DNA of 64,000 nt from Geminicoccaceae bacterium (GTDB lineage Bacteria; Pseudomonadota; Alphaproteobacteria; Geminicoccales; Geminicoccaceae). Within the stretch, counting starts at the first letter, position 1, and each line of letters starts with the position of its first letter. The notes beneath the pieces were generated by a model. It was given only the letters and a program-made list of their open reading frames with translations. It was not told the DNA's origin and did not search any database. The stretch covers positions 239,272 through 303,271 of the forward strand of contig JACKIN010000004.1 of the NCBI GenBank assembly GCA_020638495.1, read 5' to 3'. Made by a program: the position numbers and the translations under genes. Shown one piece after another: positions 1-9,731 of the stretch.

Positions 1-1533
1 TACCTGCACCCCATGCTCGAGCCGATCCTGAAGGAGACGAACGGCGTCATCATCTACCAGGAGCAGGTGATGGAGATCGCCAAGCAGCTCGCCGGCTACA
101 CGCTCGGCGGCGCCGATCTCCTGCGCCGGGCCATGGGCAAGAAGATCAAGGCCGAGATGGACGCGCAGCGCGCCACCTTCGTCGACGGGGCAATGGCGCG
201 CGGCATCAGCCGCAGGATGGCCGACGTGATCTTCGATTCGGTGGCGAAGTTCGCCTCCTACGGCTTCAACAAGAGCCATGCCGCCGCCTATGCGCTGCTC
301 GCCTACCATACGGCCTATCTCAAGGCGAACCACCCGCTCGAGTTCTACGCGGCGGTGATGACCATGGAGATGGCGAACCAGGAGAAGCTCGCCGCCTACC
401 GGCACGAGATGCGCCAGCGCGGCATCGAGCTCCTGCCGCCGCACGTCAACGCTTCCCTGCCGGTTTTCTCGGTCGAGGACGGGTCGCCCCCGAACGGCTC
501 GGCGGGGAGCCGGACGGGGGGCGGCGTACGCTTCGCGCTCGCCGCGATCAAGGGGGTGGGCCAGGCCGCGATGCAGGCGCTCTGCGCCGAGCGCGCGGCT
601 GGAGGCGCTTTCACGGGTCTCTGCGATCTGACCGCCAGGCTCGCCGGCAAGGGCTTCAACCGTCGCCTGCTCGAGGCGCTCGCGCGGGCCGGCGCGCTGG
701 ACGGGTTGGCGGCCAACCGGGCGACGTTGATGGCCGGGCTCGAGCAGGCGATCGCCCATGCCGGGGCGGTGGCGGCGGCCCGGGAGAGCACCCAGGAGGG
801 GCTCTTCGGCAGCAATGGCGACGATGTGCCCGAGCCCCGCATCGCGACCCTCGAGGAGTGGCCCCTGGGTGAGCGTCTCGGTCACGAGTTCGATGTGCTC
901 GGAGTCTATCTCTCGGCGCATCCGCTCGATGGCTACGCCGCGGCGCTCGCCGAGCGCGGCGTCGTTGCCGCCGCCCAGGTGCTGGAGGCGCCCGGCCGCT
1001 TCGACGGTGCCACGGCCGAGCTCGCCGGCGTGATCGTCGCCCGGAAGGAGAAGCGCACCGAGCGCAGCCGCTTCGCCTTCCTGCAGGTTTCCGACATTTC
1101 GGCGCAGTTCGAGGTCATGCTGTTCGCTGACGTGCTGGAACGCTCCCGCGACCTTCTGGAGATCGGCACCGCCGTTCTGATCACCGCTGACATCCGTGCC
1201 GATGGCGACGAGATCAAGTTCGCGGCGCAGCGCCTGACACGACTCGACGACGTGGCCGCGGGCAGGGGCGAGCTGGTCGAGATCGAGCTCAGCGAGGCGG
1301 GCGCCGCCGGGCGGCTGAGGCCTCATCTCCGCGAGGGCGAAAAGGGGGCCCAGGTGCGGCTCGTCCTCGGCCTGCCGAATGGCCGCGAGGTCGTGGTGGC
1401 GCTCCCCGCCGCCATTTCGCTCAGCCATGCACGCCGGCCCGATGTGGAGCGGATCGCGGGGGTCACGCGGATCGCCGCATGCGGCAGCGCCGCCAATGCG
1501 CACGAGCCGGCGGCGCGCGGCACCTTCCATTGA
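1..1533 (+). CDS. dnaE: DNA polymerase III subunit alpha, C-terminal part (5' end outside window)
   Basis: This is the last 510 codons of the replicative polymerase subunit; the frame is already open at base 1 and continues upstream of the window. The fragment carries the family segments GADLLRRAMGKK and SYGFNKSHAAAYALLAYHTA (about residues 36-100), then the helix-hairpin-helix region around IKGVGQAAMQALC, then an OB-fold (tRNA_anti type) around ELAGVIVARKEKRTERSRFAF, and a short C-terminal domain. This order is that of DnaE1, the leading- and lagging-strand polymerase of the holoenzyme. DnaE2 (ImuC) is less likely because the OB-fold and C-terminal tail are of the replicative kind, but the N-terminal PHP domain that would help decide is not in view. 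The stop is TGA at 1531-1533. Confidence 0.95.
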   Translation, partial: YLHPMLEPILKETNGVIIYQEQVMEIAKQLAGYTLGGADLLRRAMGKKIKAEMDAQRATFVDGAMARGISRRMADVIFDSVAKFASYGFNKSHAAAYALLAYHTAYLKANHPLEFYAAVMTMEMANQEKLAAYRHEMRQRGIELLPPHVNASLPVFSVEDGSPPNGSAGSRTGGGVRFALAAIKGVGQAAMQALCAERAAGGAFTGLCDLTARLAGKGFNRRLLEALARAGALDGLAANRATLMAGLEQAIAHAGAVAAARESTQEGLFGSNGDDVPEPRIATLEEWPLGERLGHEFDVLGVYLSAHPLDGYAAALAERGVVAAAQVLEAPGRFDGATAELAGVIVARKEKRTERSRFAFLQVSDISAQFEVMLFADVLERSRDLLEIGTAVLITADIRADGDEIKFAAQRLTRLDDVAAGRGELVEIELSEAGAAGRLRPHLREGEKGAQVRLVLGLPNGREVVVALPAAISLSHARRPDVERIAGVTRIAACGSAANAHEPAARGTFH

Positions 1534-1583
1534 GCTTGTGCTGCCGAGGGCAGGTACGGTCGTCGTGCCTTGCCCGCCACCCC

Positions 1584-1612
1584 TTGCCCGCGGCCATGAC
1601 CGTTTCTATGGT
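1584..1612 (+). promoter_or_regulatory. candidate sigma-70 promoter for tRNA-Val
   Basis: TTGCCC (1584-1589) and TATGGT (1607-1612) are separated by exactly 17 bases. The -10 box ends 9 bases before the mature tRNA 5' end at 1622, so the transcript would begin almost at the tRNA. An imperfect 9-bp inverted repeat (1589-1597 with 1608-1616, one G-U pair) covers the spacer and -10 box and could instead be the end of the dnaE transcript. No T-run follows it, so I prefer the promoter reading. Confidence 0.45.
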
Positions 1613-1621
1613 CGCGCCCGT

Positions 1622-1696
1622 GCGGGCGTAGCTCAGCGGTAGAGCACGGCGTTTACACCGCCGGTGTCGGAGGTTCGACCCCTTCCGCCCGCACCA
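1622..1696 (+). tRNA. tRNA-Val (anticodon UAC)
   Basis: A complete 75-base cloverleaf can be folded. The acceptor stem is GCGGGCG with CGCCCGC, the D stem GCTC with GAGC, the anticodon stem CGGCG with CGCCG closing the loop TTTACAC, and the T arm GGAGG-TTCGACC-CCTTC with one G-U pair. The anticodon TAC reads GUA/GUG valine codons. The CCA end is encoded (1694-1696). It lies between dnaE and the convergent rodA. Confidence 0.97.
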
Positions 1697-1732
1697 GGCT
1701 CCACTTCTCCCCCGTGACGGCCGAGAGCACAG

Positions 1733-2878
1733 TCAGAGATCGGTCGGAAAGCGCGGGATGTTGGTGGTGTGGTGCACGTCGACCGACAGCAGGAAGCCGA
1801 AGCCGACGAGCGTGGTGAGCATCGCCGTGCCGCCATAGGAGATCAGCGGCAAAGGCACGCCGACCACCGGGATCAGGCCCGTCACCATGGCGACGTTGAT
1901 GAGCACATAGAGAAAGAAATTGATGCCGATGCCCATGGCGAGCAACCGCCCGAACTGGTGGGTTGCCCGAAGGGCGACGGCCAGCGACAGGCCGACGACC
2001 GCCAGATAGAGCAGCAGCACGATGAGCGCGCCGACGAAGCCGGTCTCCTCGGCGAGCATGGTGAAGGCGAAATCGGTCTGCTTCTCCGGCAGGAAGCTGA
2101 GCTGCGCCTGGCTGCCCATCAGATAGCCCTTGCCCCAGAACCCGCCCGAGCCGAGCGCTATCTTGCTCTGGATGATGTGGTAGCCGGCGCCGAGCGGGTC
2201 GGTCTCGGGATCGAGAAAGGTCAGCACGCGCTGGCGCTGGTAATCGTGCAGGCCGCTCCAGGCGACCGGCAGGGCGGCGGCGACAGCGGCTATGGCGAGG
2301 CCGAACTTCCACAGGCGAACGCCAGCGAGAAAGAGCAGGGAGCCGCCGACGGCGAGCAGCATGATGCTCGTGCCGAGGTCCGGCTGCTTGAGGACGAGGA
2401 GCGCCGGCAGGCCGATCATCGCCAAGGGGGGCAGCAGATAGAGCGGCCGCTTGACCTCGTCGAGATAGGCGCTGTGGAAATAGCGGGCGAGGCAGAGCAC
2501 GAGACCGATCTTCATCAGCTCCGAGGGCTGGATCTGGACGAAGCCGAGGTCGACCCAACGCTGCGCGCCCTTGTTGATCTCGCCCAGGATCTCGACACCG
2601 ACCAGCATGGCGAAGGCACCGCCATAAAGCACATAGGCCCAGCGGTACCAGAAGCGGATGTCGATCAGCGCCACGGTCAGCATCACGACGAGGCCGAAGG
2701 CGAGCCGCGCACCGTGGCGCCAGGCCCAGGGCTGGTGGTTGCCGCCGCCGGCCGAATAGAGGACGAGATAGCCGACGCAGCCGATCAGCAGGAGCAGGGC
2801 GACGAACGGCCAGTGCAGCGACGCCAGCTTCTCGGCGAAGCGCAGCTCCTGCGGGCGGATGCGGACCCGGCTCGCCAT
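1733..2878 (-). CDS. rodA: rod shape-determining protein RodA, peptidoglycan glycosyltransferase
   Basis: This 381-residue SEDS-family membrane protein polymerises lipid II glycan strands in the elongasome, working with PBP2 (the gene just upstream). It has about ten hydrophobic helices. Family motifs are visible: GAQRWVDLGFVQIQPSELMK (about residue 105-125), FLPEKQTDFAF (about 265) and GVPLPLISYGGT (about 340). Length is normal for RodA rather than FtsW. It is the last gene of the mreBCD-mrdA-rodA operon, starting 32 bases after the mrdA stop, and it ends 36 bases from the tRNA-Val gene, which points towards it. Confidence 0.97.
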   Translation of the reverse strand: MASRVRIRPQELRFAEKLASLHWPFVALLLLIGCVGYLVLYSAGGGNHQPWAWRHGARLAFGLVVMLTVALIDIRFWYRWAYVLYGGAFAMLVGVEILGEINKGAQRWVDLGFVQIQPSELMKIGLVLCLARYFHSAYLDEVKRPLYLLPPLAMIGLPALLVLKQPDLGTSIMLLAVGGSLLFLAGVRLWKFGLAIAAVAAALPVAWSGLHDYQRQRVLTFLDPETDPLGAGYHIIQSKIALGSGGFWGKGYLMGSQAQLSFLPEKQTDFAFTMLAEETGFVGALIVLLLYLAVVGLSLAVALRATHQFGRLLAMGIGINFFLYVLINVAMVTGLIPVVGVPLPLISYGGTAMLTTLVGFGFLLSVDVHHTTNIPRFPTDL

Positions 2879-2910
2879 GGCTCAGTCGAATCCGACCTTC
2901 ATTGGGCCAC

Positions 2911-4749
2911 TCACAGGCTGGCCGCCACGGTGGCGACCCCGGGGCCGATCTCGAGCACCCTGGTCATGATGTCCCGGACGATCGGGGCCGCCGCACCACT
3001 GCCGCTCTGGCCGTGCTCGACGATCACCGAGACCGCATAGCGCGGGTGGTCGGTCGGCGCGAAGGCGACGAAGAGAGCGTGGTGGCGATGCTCCCAGGGC
3101 CGGTCCTTGCGCTTGTGCAGATTGGCCGCGCGCTCCGCCCGGGTGATCCGCCGCACCTGCGAGGTGCCGGACTTGCCCGCCATCTGCACACCCTCGAGTG
3201 TCAGGCGTTGCCGATAGGCCGTGCCACGCTGGCTGTTGACCACCATGGACATGCCCTTGAGCACATGATCGAGGGAAGCCTGGGACACGCCGACCGAGCC
3301 GACCGCCGGTGGCTCGGCGGCGGGGTCGCGGTAGAACCAGGGCGTGACGGCTCGCCCGCCATTGCACAGGCGGGCGGTCATGATGGCGAGCTGCAAGGGC
3401 GTGGCCAGCATGTAGCCCTGGCCGATGCCGATCACCAGCGTCTCGCCCTTCTGCCAGGGCTCGCCCAGGGTCTCGCGCTTCCATTGGCTGGTCGGCACCA
3501 GACCCGGCTGCTCGCCCGGCAGGTCGAGCCCGAGCGGCGCACCCAGACCGAAGCGCCGCGCCATGGCGGCGATGCCGTCGACACCGACCCGTCGCGCCAG
3601 ATCGTAGAAATAGACGTCGCAGGACTGGGCGATCGCCTCGTGCAACGCGACCCGGCCGTGGCTCTTCCAGCAATGGAACTTCGCATTGCCGAGGCTGACA
3701 CTGCCGCCGCAGAAGACGTCGTAGCTGGGCGTCACCAGGCCGGCCTCGAGCGCCGCCAGGGCCACCATCATCTTGAAGGTGGAGCCGGGCGGGTACTGGC
3801 CGCGAATCGACTTGTTGACGAGGGGGGTGCGCGGGTTGTCGCGCCATTCCTTCCATTGCTGGTGCGACAGGCGACCGGTGAAGGCGGCGGGGTCGTAGCT
3901 CGGCACCGAGGCCAGGGCCAGGACGGCGCCGGTATCGACATCGACCACGACAGCACTCGCCGAGAGCTCGCTCGAGAGGCGCTCGTAGCAGAACAGCTGC
4001 AGCTCGGCGTCGAGCGAGAGCTGGAGGTCGGCGCCGCTGATCCCGTCGTCGCGGTCGAGCTCGCGGATCTCGCGGCCGATGGCGTTGACCTCGATCCGGC
4101 TGCGGCCGGCCCGGCCGCGCAGCAGATGGTCGTGCGCCTTCTCGATGCCGTTCTTGCCGATGCGGAACTCGGGCAGCCGCATCAGCGGATCGGGGTCCTC
4201 GGCCTGCTCCTCGGGGCTGACCGGCCCGACATAGCCCAGCACATGGGCCAGCACGTCGGCGTGGGGATATTCGCGCAGCAGGGTGGAATCGAGCACGACG
4301 CCCGGGAGATGCGGGCTGTGCACGGCGACGGTGGTGACCTCGTCCCAGCTCAGCCCCTCGCGCACCAGGACGGGCACGAAGGCGCGCTGGGCGCGGGCGG
4401 TCTTCAGGATCTCGTCGATCTGGGCCTGGTCGAGAGGAATGAGGCGGGCGAGATCGAGCAGGGTTTTGGCCAGATCCGGCGTGTTCTCGCGGACGATGCG
4501 CAGGCGGTAGCTCGGCACGTTGCGCGCCAGCACGCGACCCTCGCGATCGAAGATGCGGCCCCGTGGTGGCACGATCAGCCGCTGGTTGACCCGGTTCTCC
4601 TCGGCGAGCAGAGCATAGCGTGAGGCGTCGTCCACCTGCAGCTGCCAGAGCCGCCCGGCCAGCAGGCCGAAGAGGCCGACCTGGGCGGCGCCGACCACGA
4701 GGGCCCGGCGGGTGAAGGTGCGGGTGCGGTCAGCCGCGTGATGCTGCAT
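2911..4749 (-). CDS. mrdA: penicillin-binding protein 2 (elongation transpeptidase)
   Basis: The 612-residue class B PBP cross-links peptidoglycan during lateral wall growth, as partner of RodA. A membrane anchor lies near residues 16-36, followed by the dimerisation domain (PPRGRIFDREGRVLARN) and the transpeptidase domain. The catalytic serine is Ser323 in STFK; the second motif is SCD (in AQSCDVYFYD) and the third KSGT (in GKSGTSQV). The start ATG lies 20 bases inside the 3' end of mreD, so the two genes are translationally coupled. Length and motif order fit PBP2 and not FtsI, as does the gene order. Confidence 0.97.
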   Translation of the reverse strand: MQHHAADRTRTFTRRALVVGAAQVGLFGLLAGRLWQLQVDDASRYALLAEENRVNQRLIVPPRGRIFDREGRVLARNVPSYRLRIVRENTPDLAKTLLDLARLIPLDQAQIDEILKTARAQRAFVPVLVREGLSWDEVTTVAVHSPHLPGVVLDSTLLREYPHADVLAHVLGYVGPVSPEEQAEDPDPLMRLPEFRIGKNGIEKAHDHLLRGRAGRSRIEVNAIGREIRELDRDDGISGADLQLSLDAELQLFCYERLSSELSASAVVVDVDTGAVLALASVPSYDPAAFTGRLSHQQWKEWRDNPRTPLVNKSIRGQYPPGSTFKMMVALAALEAGLVTPSYDVFCGGSVSLGNAKFHCWKSHGRVALHEAIAQSCDVYFYDLARRVGVDGIAAMARRFGLGAPLGLDLPGEQPGLVPTSQWKRETLGEPWQKGETLVIGIGQGYMLATPLQLAIMTARLCNGGRAVTPWFYRDPAAEPPAVGSVGVSQASLDHVLKGMSMVVNSQRGTAYRQRLTLEGVQMAGKSGTSQVRRITRAERAANLHKRKDRPWEHRHHALFVAFAPTDHPRYAVSVIVEHGQSGSGAAAPIVRDIMTRVLEIGPGVATVAASL

Positions 4750-5281
4750 GGCTCGGCTTCGGCAGGACAGGCAGGAGAAAGGCGAGGGCGAGGCTCACCA
4801 GGGGATAGGCGGCGATGGTGAGCAGGATTTCGAACAGCACCGGACGCAGCGGCAGGGCCTCCTGCCAGAAGAGGCAGGCGATCACCCAGCGCAGCCCGAG
4901 CAGCAGCATGGCCACGAGACAGAAGCACGCCCAGAGCACGGCGAACGAGCGGCTGGAGAGGAATCGGCGCGGGGCCAGCAGCACCAGCCGCGTGGCGAAG
5001 AGGGCGAGGGCGGTGAGACCGAGCGGCATGCCGGAAGCGGCATCGAGCAGCAAGGTGAGGATGAGGGTGAGGCCGTTGCCGAGCAGGTCCGGGCGCTGCA
5101 CCGTCCAGTAGAAGATCGCGGCGAGGCTGAGCAGCGGTGCGATGGTTGTCGGGGCGGCGCTCGGCAGGGGCGCCAGGTCGACGCAGATCAGCACGAAGAC
5201 CGAGAGGAAGGGGAGGGCGGCGCGGGCCAGATCGCCCGGTCGACCGCTCGCCACGATGCCGCCCTGGCCGAAGCCCGTCAT
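4730..5281 (-). CDS. mreD: rod shape-determining protein MreD
   Basis: This 183-residue hydrophobic protein has about five predicted membrane helices and is the integral-membrane component linking MreC to the elongasome. The start is chosen as the ATG at 5281, which overlaps the mreC TGA stop in an ATGA arrangement; the reading frame remains open further upstream but would run antisense-free through mreC, so longer starts are not credible. Sequence conservation in MreD is low, and the assignment rests on size, hydrophobicity (for example PLLSLAAIFYWTVQRPDLL) and position between mreC and mrdA. Confidence 0.92.
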   Translation of the reverse strand: MTGFGQGGIVASGRPGDLARAALPFLSVFVLICVDLAPLPSAAPTTIAPLLSLAAIFYWTVQRPDLLGNGLTLILTLLLDAASGMPLGLTALALFATRLVLLAPRRFLSSRSFAVLWACFCLVAMLLLGLRWVIACLFWQEALPLRPVLFEILLTIAAYPLVSLALAFLLPVLPKPSHAASRG

Positions 5282-6258
5282 CCGCCGACCAGCCCGACAA
5301 GCGCCCCCGGCTGGCCGATCCCCCGCAGGTCGGCCCCGCCTTGATCGGCCAGCGCCGGCTCCGGCTCGAGCTCGGGCGCGGTTGGCTCCAGGCCGCCATC
5401 CGTGTCGCTTTCGGGCGCTGGCAGCGGGGCGTGCCGGAGGACCGAGACGAAATCGACCGTCGGCCACTCGACGAAGGTCCTGACGGCGACCCGGCCGCCA
5501 TCGATCCGGGCGATCTCGCCGATCATCAGCCCCGGCGGCAGGACCCCGCCCTTGCCCGAGGTCATGACCCGGTCGCCGATCGCGAAGCGCGGGTTCATCG
5601 GCAGGAACTGCAGCTTGGGCTCGGCGGTGTTGTCGCCGGCGAGCAGCGCCTGATCGCCTGACCGTTCGATGATCACGGGCAACTTCGAGTTGAAATCGGT
5701 GAGCAGCAGCACTCGGGCGGAACGGGCCCCCACATCGATGATCCGGCCGACCATGCCCTGCGGCGTCAGCACCGCCATGCCGACCTCGATGGCGTGGTCG
5801 CGGCCGGCGTCGATCAGCCGGGTATGGACGAACGGGCCGGCGGAATCGGCGACGATCTGCGCCGTCGTCAGTGCGGTCTCGGGGGTCGCCGTGGTCATGT
5901 CGAGCATGGTGCGCAGCGAGCGGTTCTCGACCGTCAGCCACACCGCGCGAGACTGCCATTCGAGCAGGCGGCGATTTTCTGCCCGCAGCCGCTCGTTCTC
6001 GGCGCGCACGGCGAGGAGCGCGCCGATCTGATCGCCGATCCGGCGGGTGAGGGCGATCGGCTCGCGCACCAGGGCGACCGCCGGCACCATGCGATCGGCA
6101 ATGCCATCGGTCACCACCTCGATGACGCGCACATTGAACCGGACGAGCACCAGGAGCAGCACCGCGACCCCGATGACGGCGACCAGCACCGGTCGCTCGC
6201 CAGCGGCGCGCAACGCGGTCCCGAATTGGACGAATCGGTCGACGAAGGCGATCTTCAC
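5278..6258 (-). CDS. mreC: rod shape-determining protein MreC
   Basis: A periplasmic, membrane-anchored scaffold of the cell-wall elongation machinery. From the GTG at 6258 it is 326 residues: one N-terminal membrane helix (about residues 22-42), a coiled-coil segment containing IGALLAVRAENERLRAENRR, then the beta-rich MreC domain with VLLLTDFNSKLPV and GDRVMTSGKGG. A TTG at 6321 would add 21 residues with no recognisable content; neither start has a strong ribosome-binding site, so the exact N-terminus is uncertain. The C-terminal tail is acidic and proline-rich. It follows mreB by about 145 bases and overlaps mreD by 4. Confidence 0.93.
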   Translation of the reverse strand: MKIAFVDRFVQFGTALRAAGERPVLVAVIGVAVLLLVLVRFNVRVIEVVTDGIADRMVPAVALVREPIALTRRIGDQIGALLAVRAENERLRAENRRLLEWQSRAVWLTVENRSLRTMLDMTTATPETALTTAQIVADSAGPFVHTRLIDAGRDHAIEVGMAVLTPQGMVGRIIDVGARSARVLLLTDFNSKLPVIIERSGDQALLAGDNTAEPKLQFLPMNPRFAIGDRVMTSGKGGVLPPGLMIGEIARIDGGRVAVRTFVEWPTVDFVSVLRHAPLPAPESDTDGGLEPTAPELEPEPALADQGGADLRGIGQPGALVGLVGG

Positions 6259-6403
6259 TGTCTTGCCGCACGCTGCGATGACGGGTGACAGACTAGCACG
6301 AGCAACGTCGCCTGGTGGCAACCAAGCGTTGGGTCATCTGCCGCCTGAGGATGGTATGTCACCCACCGGCAACAAAGGGTTAACGGCACCATCGGCCGAC
6401 TGC

Positions 6404-7444
6404 TCAATAGGCCGTGTGCAGGACGTGCTTGAGCCCCTTCATGTCCTCGAGGCAGCGCCCGGTGCCGAGCGCCACGCAGTTCAAGGGCTCGTCGGCCTGG
6501 CTCACCGGCAGGCCGGTCGAGTGGCGCAGGACGAAATCGAGATTGCCGAGCAGCGAGCCGCCGCCGGTGAGCACGATGCCCTTGTCGACGATGTCGGCCG
6601 AAAGCTCCGGGGCGGTGTGCTCGAGCGCCACCTTGACCGCCTCGATGATGGCGTTGACCGGCTCGGCCAGGCTCTCGGCGATCTGCCGCTGGCTGATGAC
6701 GATCTCCTTGGGGACGCCGTTCATCAGGTCGCGGCCCTTGATCTCCATGACCTCGCCATTGCCGTCCTCGGGCAGGCAGGCAGAGCCGATCCGCTTCTTG
6801 ATGTTCTCGGCCGTGGCCTCGCCGATCAGCAGGCTGTGGTTGCGCCGCACATAGTTGATGATCGCCTCGTCCATCTTGTTGCCGCCGACCCGGATCGAGC
6901 GGGCATAGACGATGCCGCCCAAGGACAGGATCGCCACCTCGGTGGTGCCACCGCCGATATCGACGACCATCGAGCCGGTGGGCTCGGTGACCGGCAGGCC
7001 GGCCCCGATGGCCGCGGCCATCGGCTCCTCGATCAGGTGCACGCGTCGGGCCCCCGCTGCCTCGGCCGCCTCCTGGATGGCACGCCGCTCGACCGCGGTG
7101 GAGCCCGAAGGCACGCAGATGATGACCTGGGGGCTGGCGAAGCCGCGCCGGTTGTTCACCTTGCGGATGAAGTGCTTGATCATCTCCTCGGCGACCTCGA
7201 AATCGGCGATGACGCCGTCGCGCAAGGGGCGGATCGCCTCGATGTTGCCGGGCGTGCGGCCGACCATCTCCTTGGCCTCGAGGCCAACGGCCAGGACCTG
7301 CTTGCGGCCTTTCATGGTGGCGATGGCGACGACCGAGGGCTCGTTCAGGACGATCCCCCGCCCCTTCATGTAAACGAGCGTGTTGGCCGTGCCGAGATCG
7401 ATGGCGAGGTCGGCTGAGAAGAGACCGAGAAGGCGCGAGAACAT
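6404..7444 (-). CDS. mreB: rod shape-determining protein MreB (bacterial actin)
   Basis: This 346-residue cytoplasmic actin homologue assembles under the membrane and positions the elongation machinery. The ATPase signature segments are present: DLGTANTLVY near residue 13, DIGGGTTEVA in the middle, and LTGGGSLL near the C-terminus. I chose the ATG at 7444 because MreB proteins begin with a short amphipathic helix, here MFSRLLGLFSADLAIDLG; a start 15 codons upstream adds a non-conserved tail. It is the first gene of the shape operon, which runs on through mreC, mreD, mrdA and rodA. Confidence 0.97.
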   Translation of the reverse strand: MFSRLLGLFSADLAIDLGTANTLVYMKGRGIVLNEPSVVAIATMKGRKQVLAVGLEAKEMVGRTPGNIEAIRPLRDGVIADFEVAEEMIKHFIRKVNNRRGFASPQVIICVPSGSTAVERRAIQEAAEAAGARRVHLIEEPMAAAIGAGLPVTEPTGSMVVDIGGGTTEVAILSLGGIVYARSIRVGGNKMDEAIINYVRRNHSLLIGEATAENIKKRIGSACLPEDGNGEVMEIKGRDLMNGVPKEIVISQRQIAESLAEPVNAIIEAVKVALEHTAPELSADIVDKGIVLTGGGSLLGNLDFVLRHSTGLPVSQADEPLNCVALGTGRCLEDMKGLKHVLHTAY

Positions 7445-7550
7445 GGGTGCGGGATCCGCTCCGTGATCGGCGATGGGGGAGGTGGGCACGGCTCGAGCCG
7501 CACCCCTGCCGACCCGGGGGGCGGGAACGCGACCCGGGTCGAAACACGCA

Positions 7551-7574
7551 ACGGGGGTGCCGAGGCACCCCCGT
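7551..7574 (-). terminator. rho-independent-type terminator downstream of leuA
   Basis: A perfect 11-bp inverted repeat (ACGGGGGTGCC with GGCACCCCCGT) is separated by only two bases. Read on the minus strand it is followed by TGCGTGTTTC, a moderate T-rich tail. It begins about 88 bases after the leuA stop and lies between leuA and mreB, so it should separate the two transcription units. On the other strand there is no T-run. Confidence 0.75.
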
Positions 7575-7661
7575 CAACGATGATCGGGATACTGACGCGG
7601 AGGCGAGTGGCGGGCTGGCGCGCCGCGGTCCCCAGGGAGAGCCGAGCCAAGCCCGCCAGCC

Positions 7662-9266
<1,605 letters not shown>

Positions 9267-9298
9267 GATGCTGGCTCTCGTGCGTGGCTGACGTTGCG

Positions 9299-9350
9299 GT
9301 TCGAACTCGACCCCTGAGCGCACGCGTGTTCGAACGGGCGGGCTCAGGGG
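9299..9350 (-). promoter_or_regulatory. candidate transcription/translation attenuator of leuA
   Basis: A perfect 9-bp inverted repeat pairs CCCCTGAGC with GCTCAGGGG (9342-9350 with 9311-9319). The loop contains the self-complementary octamer GTTCGAAC (9328-9335), and an identical octamer lies just downstream on the transcript (9299-9306). The two octamers can pair with each other only by competing with or knotting through the hairpin, which gives two alternative folds. The stop codon of a Leu-rich short frame (9344-9346) sits inside the first arm. The leuA start is 32 bases beyond the second octamer. No poly-U run is seen, so if it regulates it may act on ribosome access or Rho rather than on an intrinsic terminator. 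Confidence 0.45.
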
Positions 9351-9460
9351 CAGGTAAGTCGAAGCCGCAGCGAGAGAACCCGGTCAGCGAGCGGCGCGCA
9401 CAGGCCGGCGACAGCGGTGCTTGCCGCTTGCCGAAGACCCCGAGTGTCGTGCCCGTGCAT
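9344..9460 (-). CDS. candidate leucine leader peptide upstream of leuA
   Basis: A 38-residue frame begins at ATG 9460, with the Shine-Dalgarno-like AAAGGTGG 8 bases upstream, and ends in VLSLRLRLTCP just before the stop. Four of the eight residues in LSLRLRLT are leucine, encoded CTC, CTG, CTT and CTT. The TGA stop lies within the first arm of the hairpin described above. This is the arrangement expected of a leader peptide whose translation senses charged tRNA-Leu. It is longer than classic leu leaders and its leucines are not consecutive, so this is a proposal. The frame is also open further upstream. Confidence 0.4.
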   Translation of the reverse strand: MHGHDTRGLRQAASTAVAGLCAPLADRVLSLRLRLTCP

Positions 9461-9731
9461 CGTCATGACCACCTTTGCCGGCATCATCCTGGCCGGCAAC
9501 CCGGGTGGATGGTGTCGATAGTCCCGAGGATATGCCGTCAAAGTTACCGAATTGTAAAGCAGCTTGATCGCCCCATCAGCGAACCCGGCCGGGGAAGGTC
9601 GCCCTGTCGGTTGTGCCGGGCAGCGGTGTGGATCACCTGCCGAGGCTTGCGGCGGCGGGCCGATCCGGGCAAGTCGTGCGGACGGGCAAGTGCCGAGGCT
9701 GGGACGGGCCGCGACCCGACAGGAGGAACGG
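9461..9731. other. remainder of the divergent leuA / TPP-enzyme intergenic region
   Basis: The space between the two divergent genes must hold both promoters. On the minus strand TTTACA (9553-9558) followed 20 bases later by TATCCT is the best but poorly spaced leuA promoter candidate. A 10-bp direct repeat TGCCGAGGCT occurs at 9638-9647 and 9691-9700. I see no gene or structured RNA here beyond the leader described separately. Confidence 0.4.

Noticed and set aside
1589..1616. dnaE terminator hairpin
   Set aside because: A 9-bp stem can be drawn, but it has no T-run and coincides with a correctly spaced -35/-10 pair just before the tRNA; the promoter reading is preferred.
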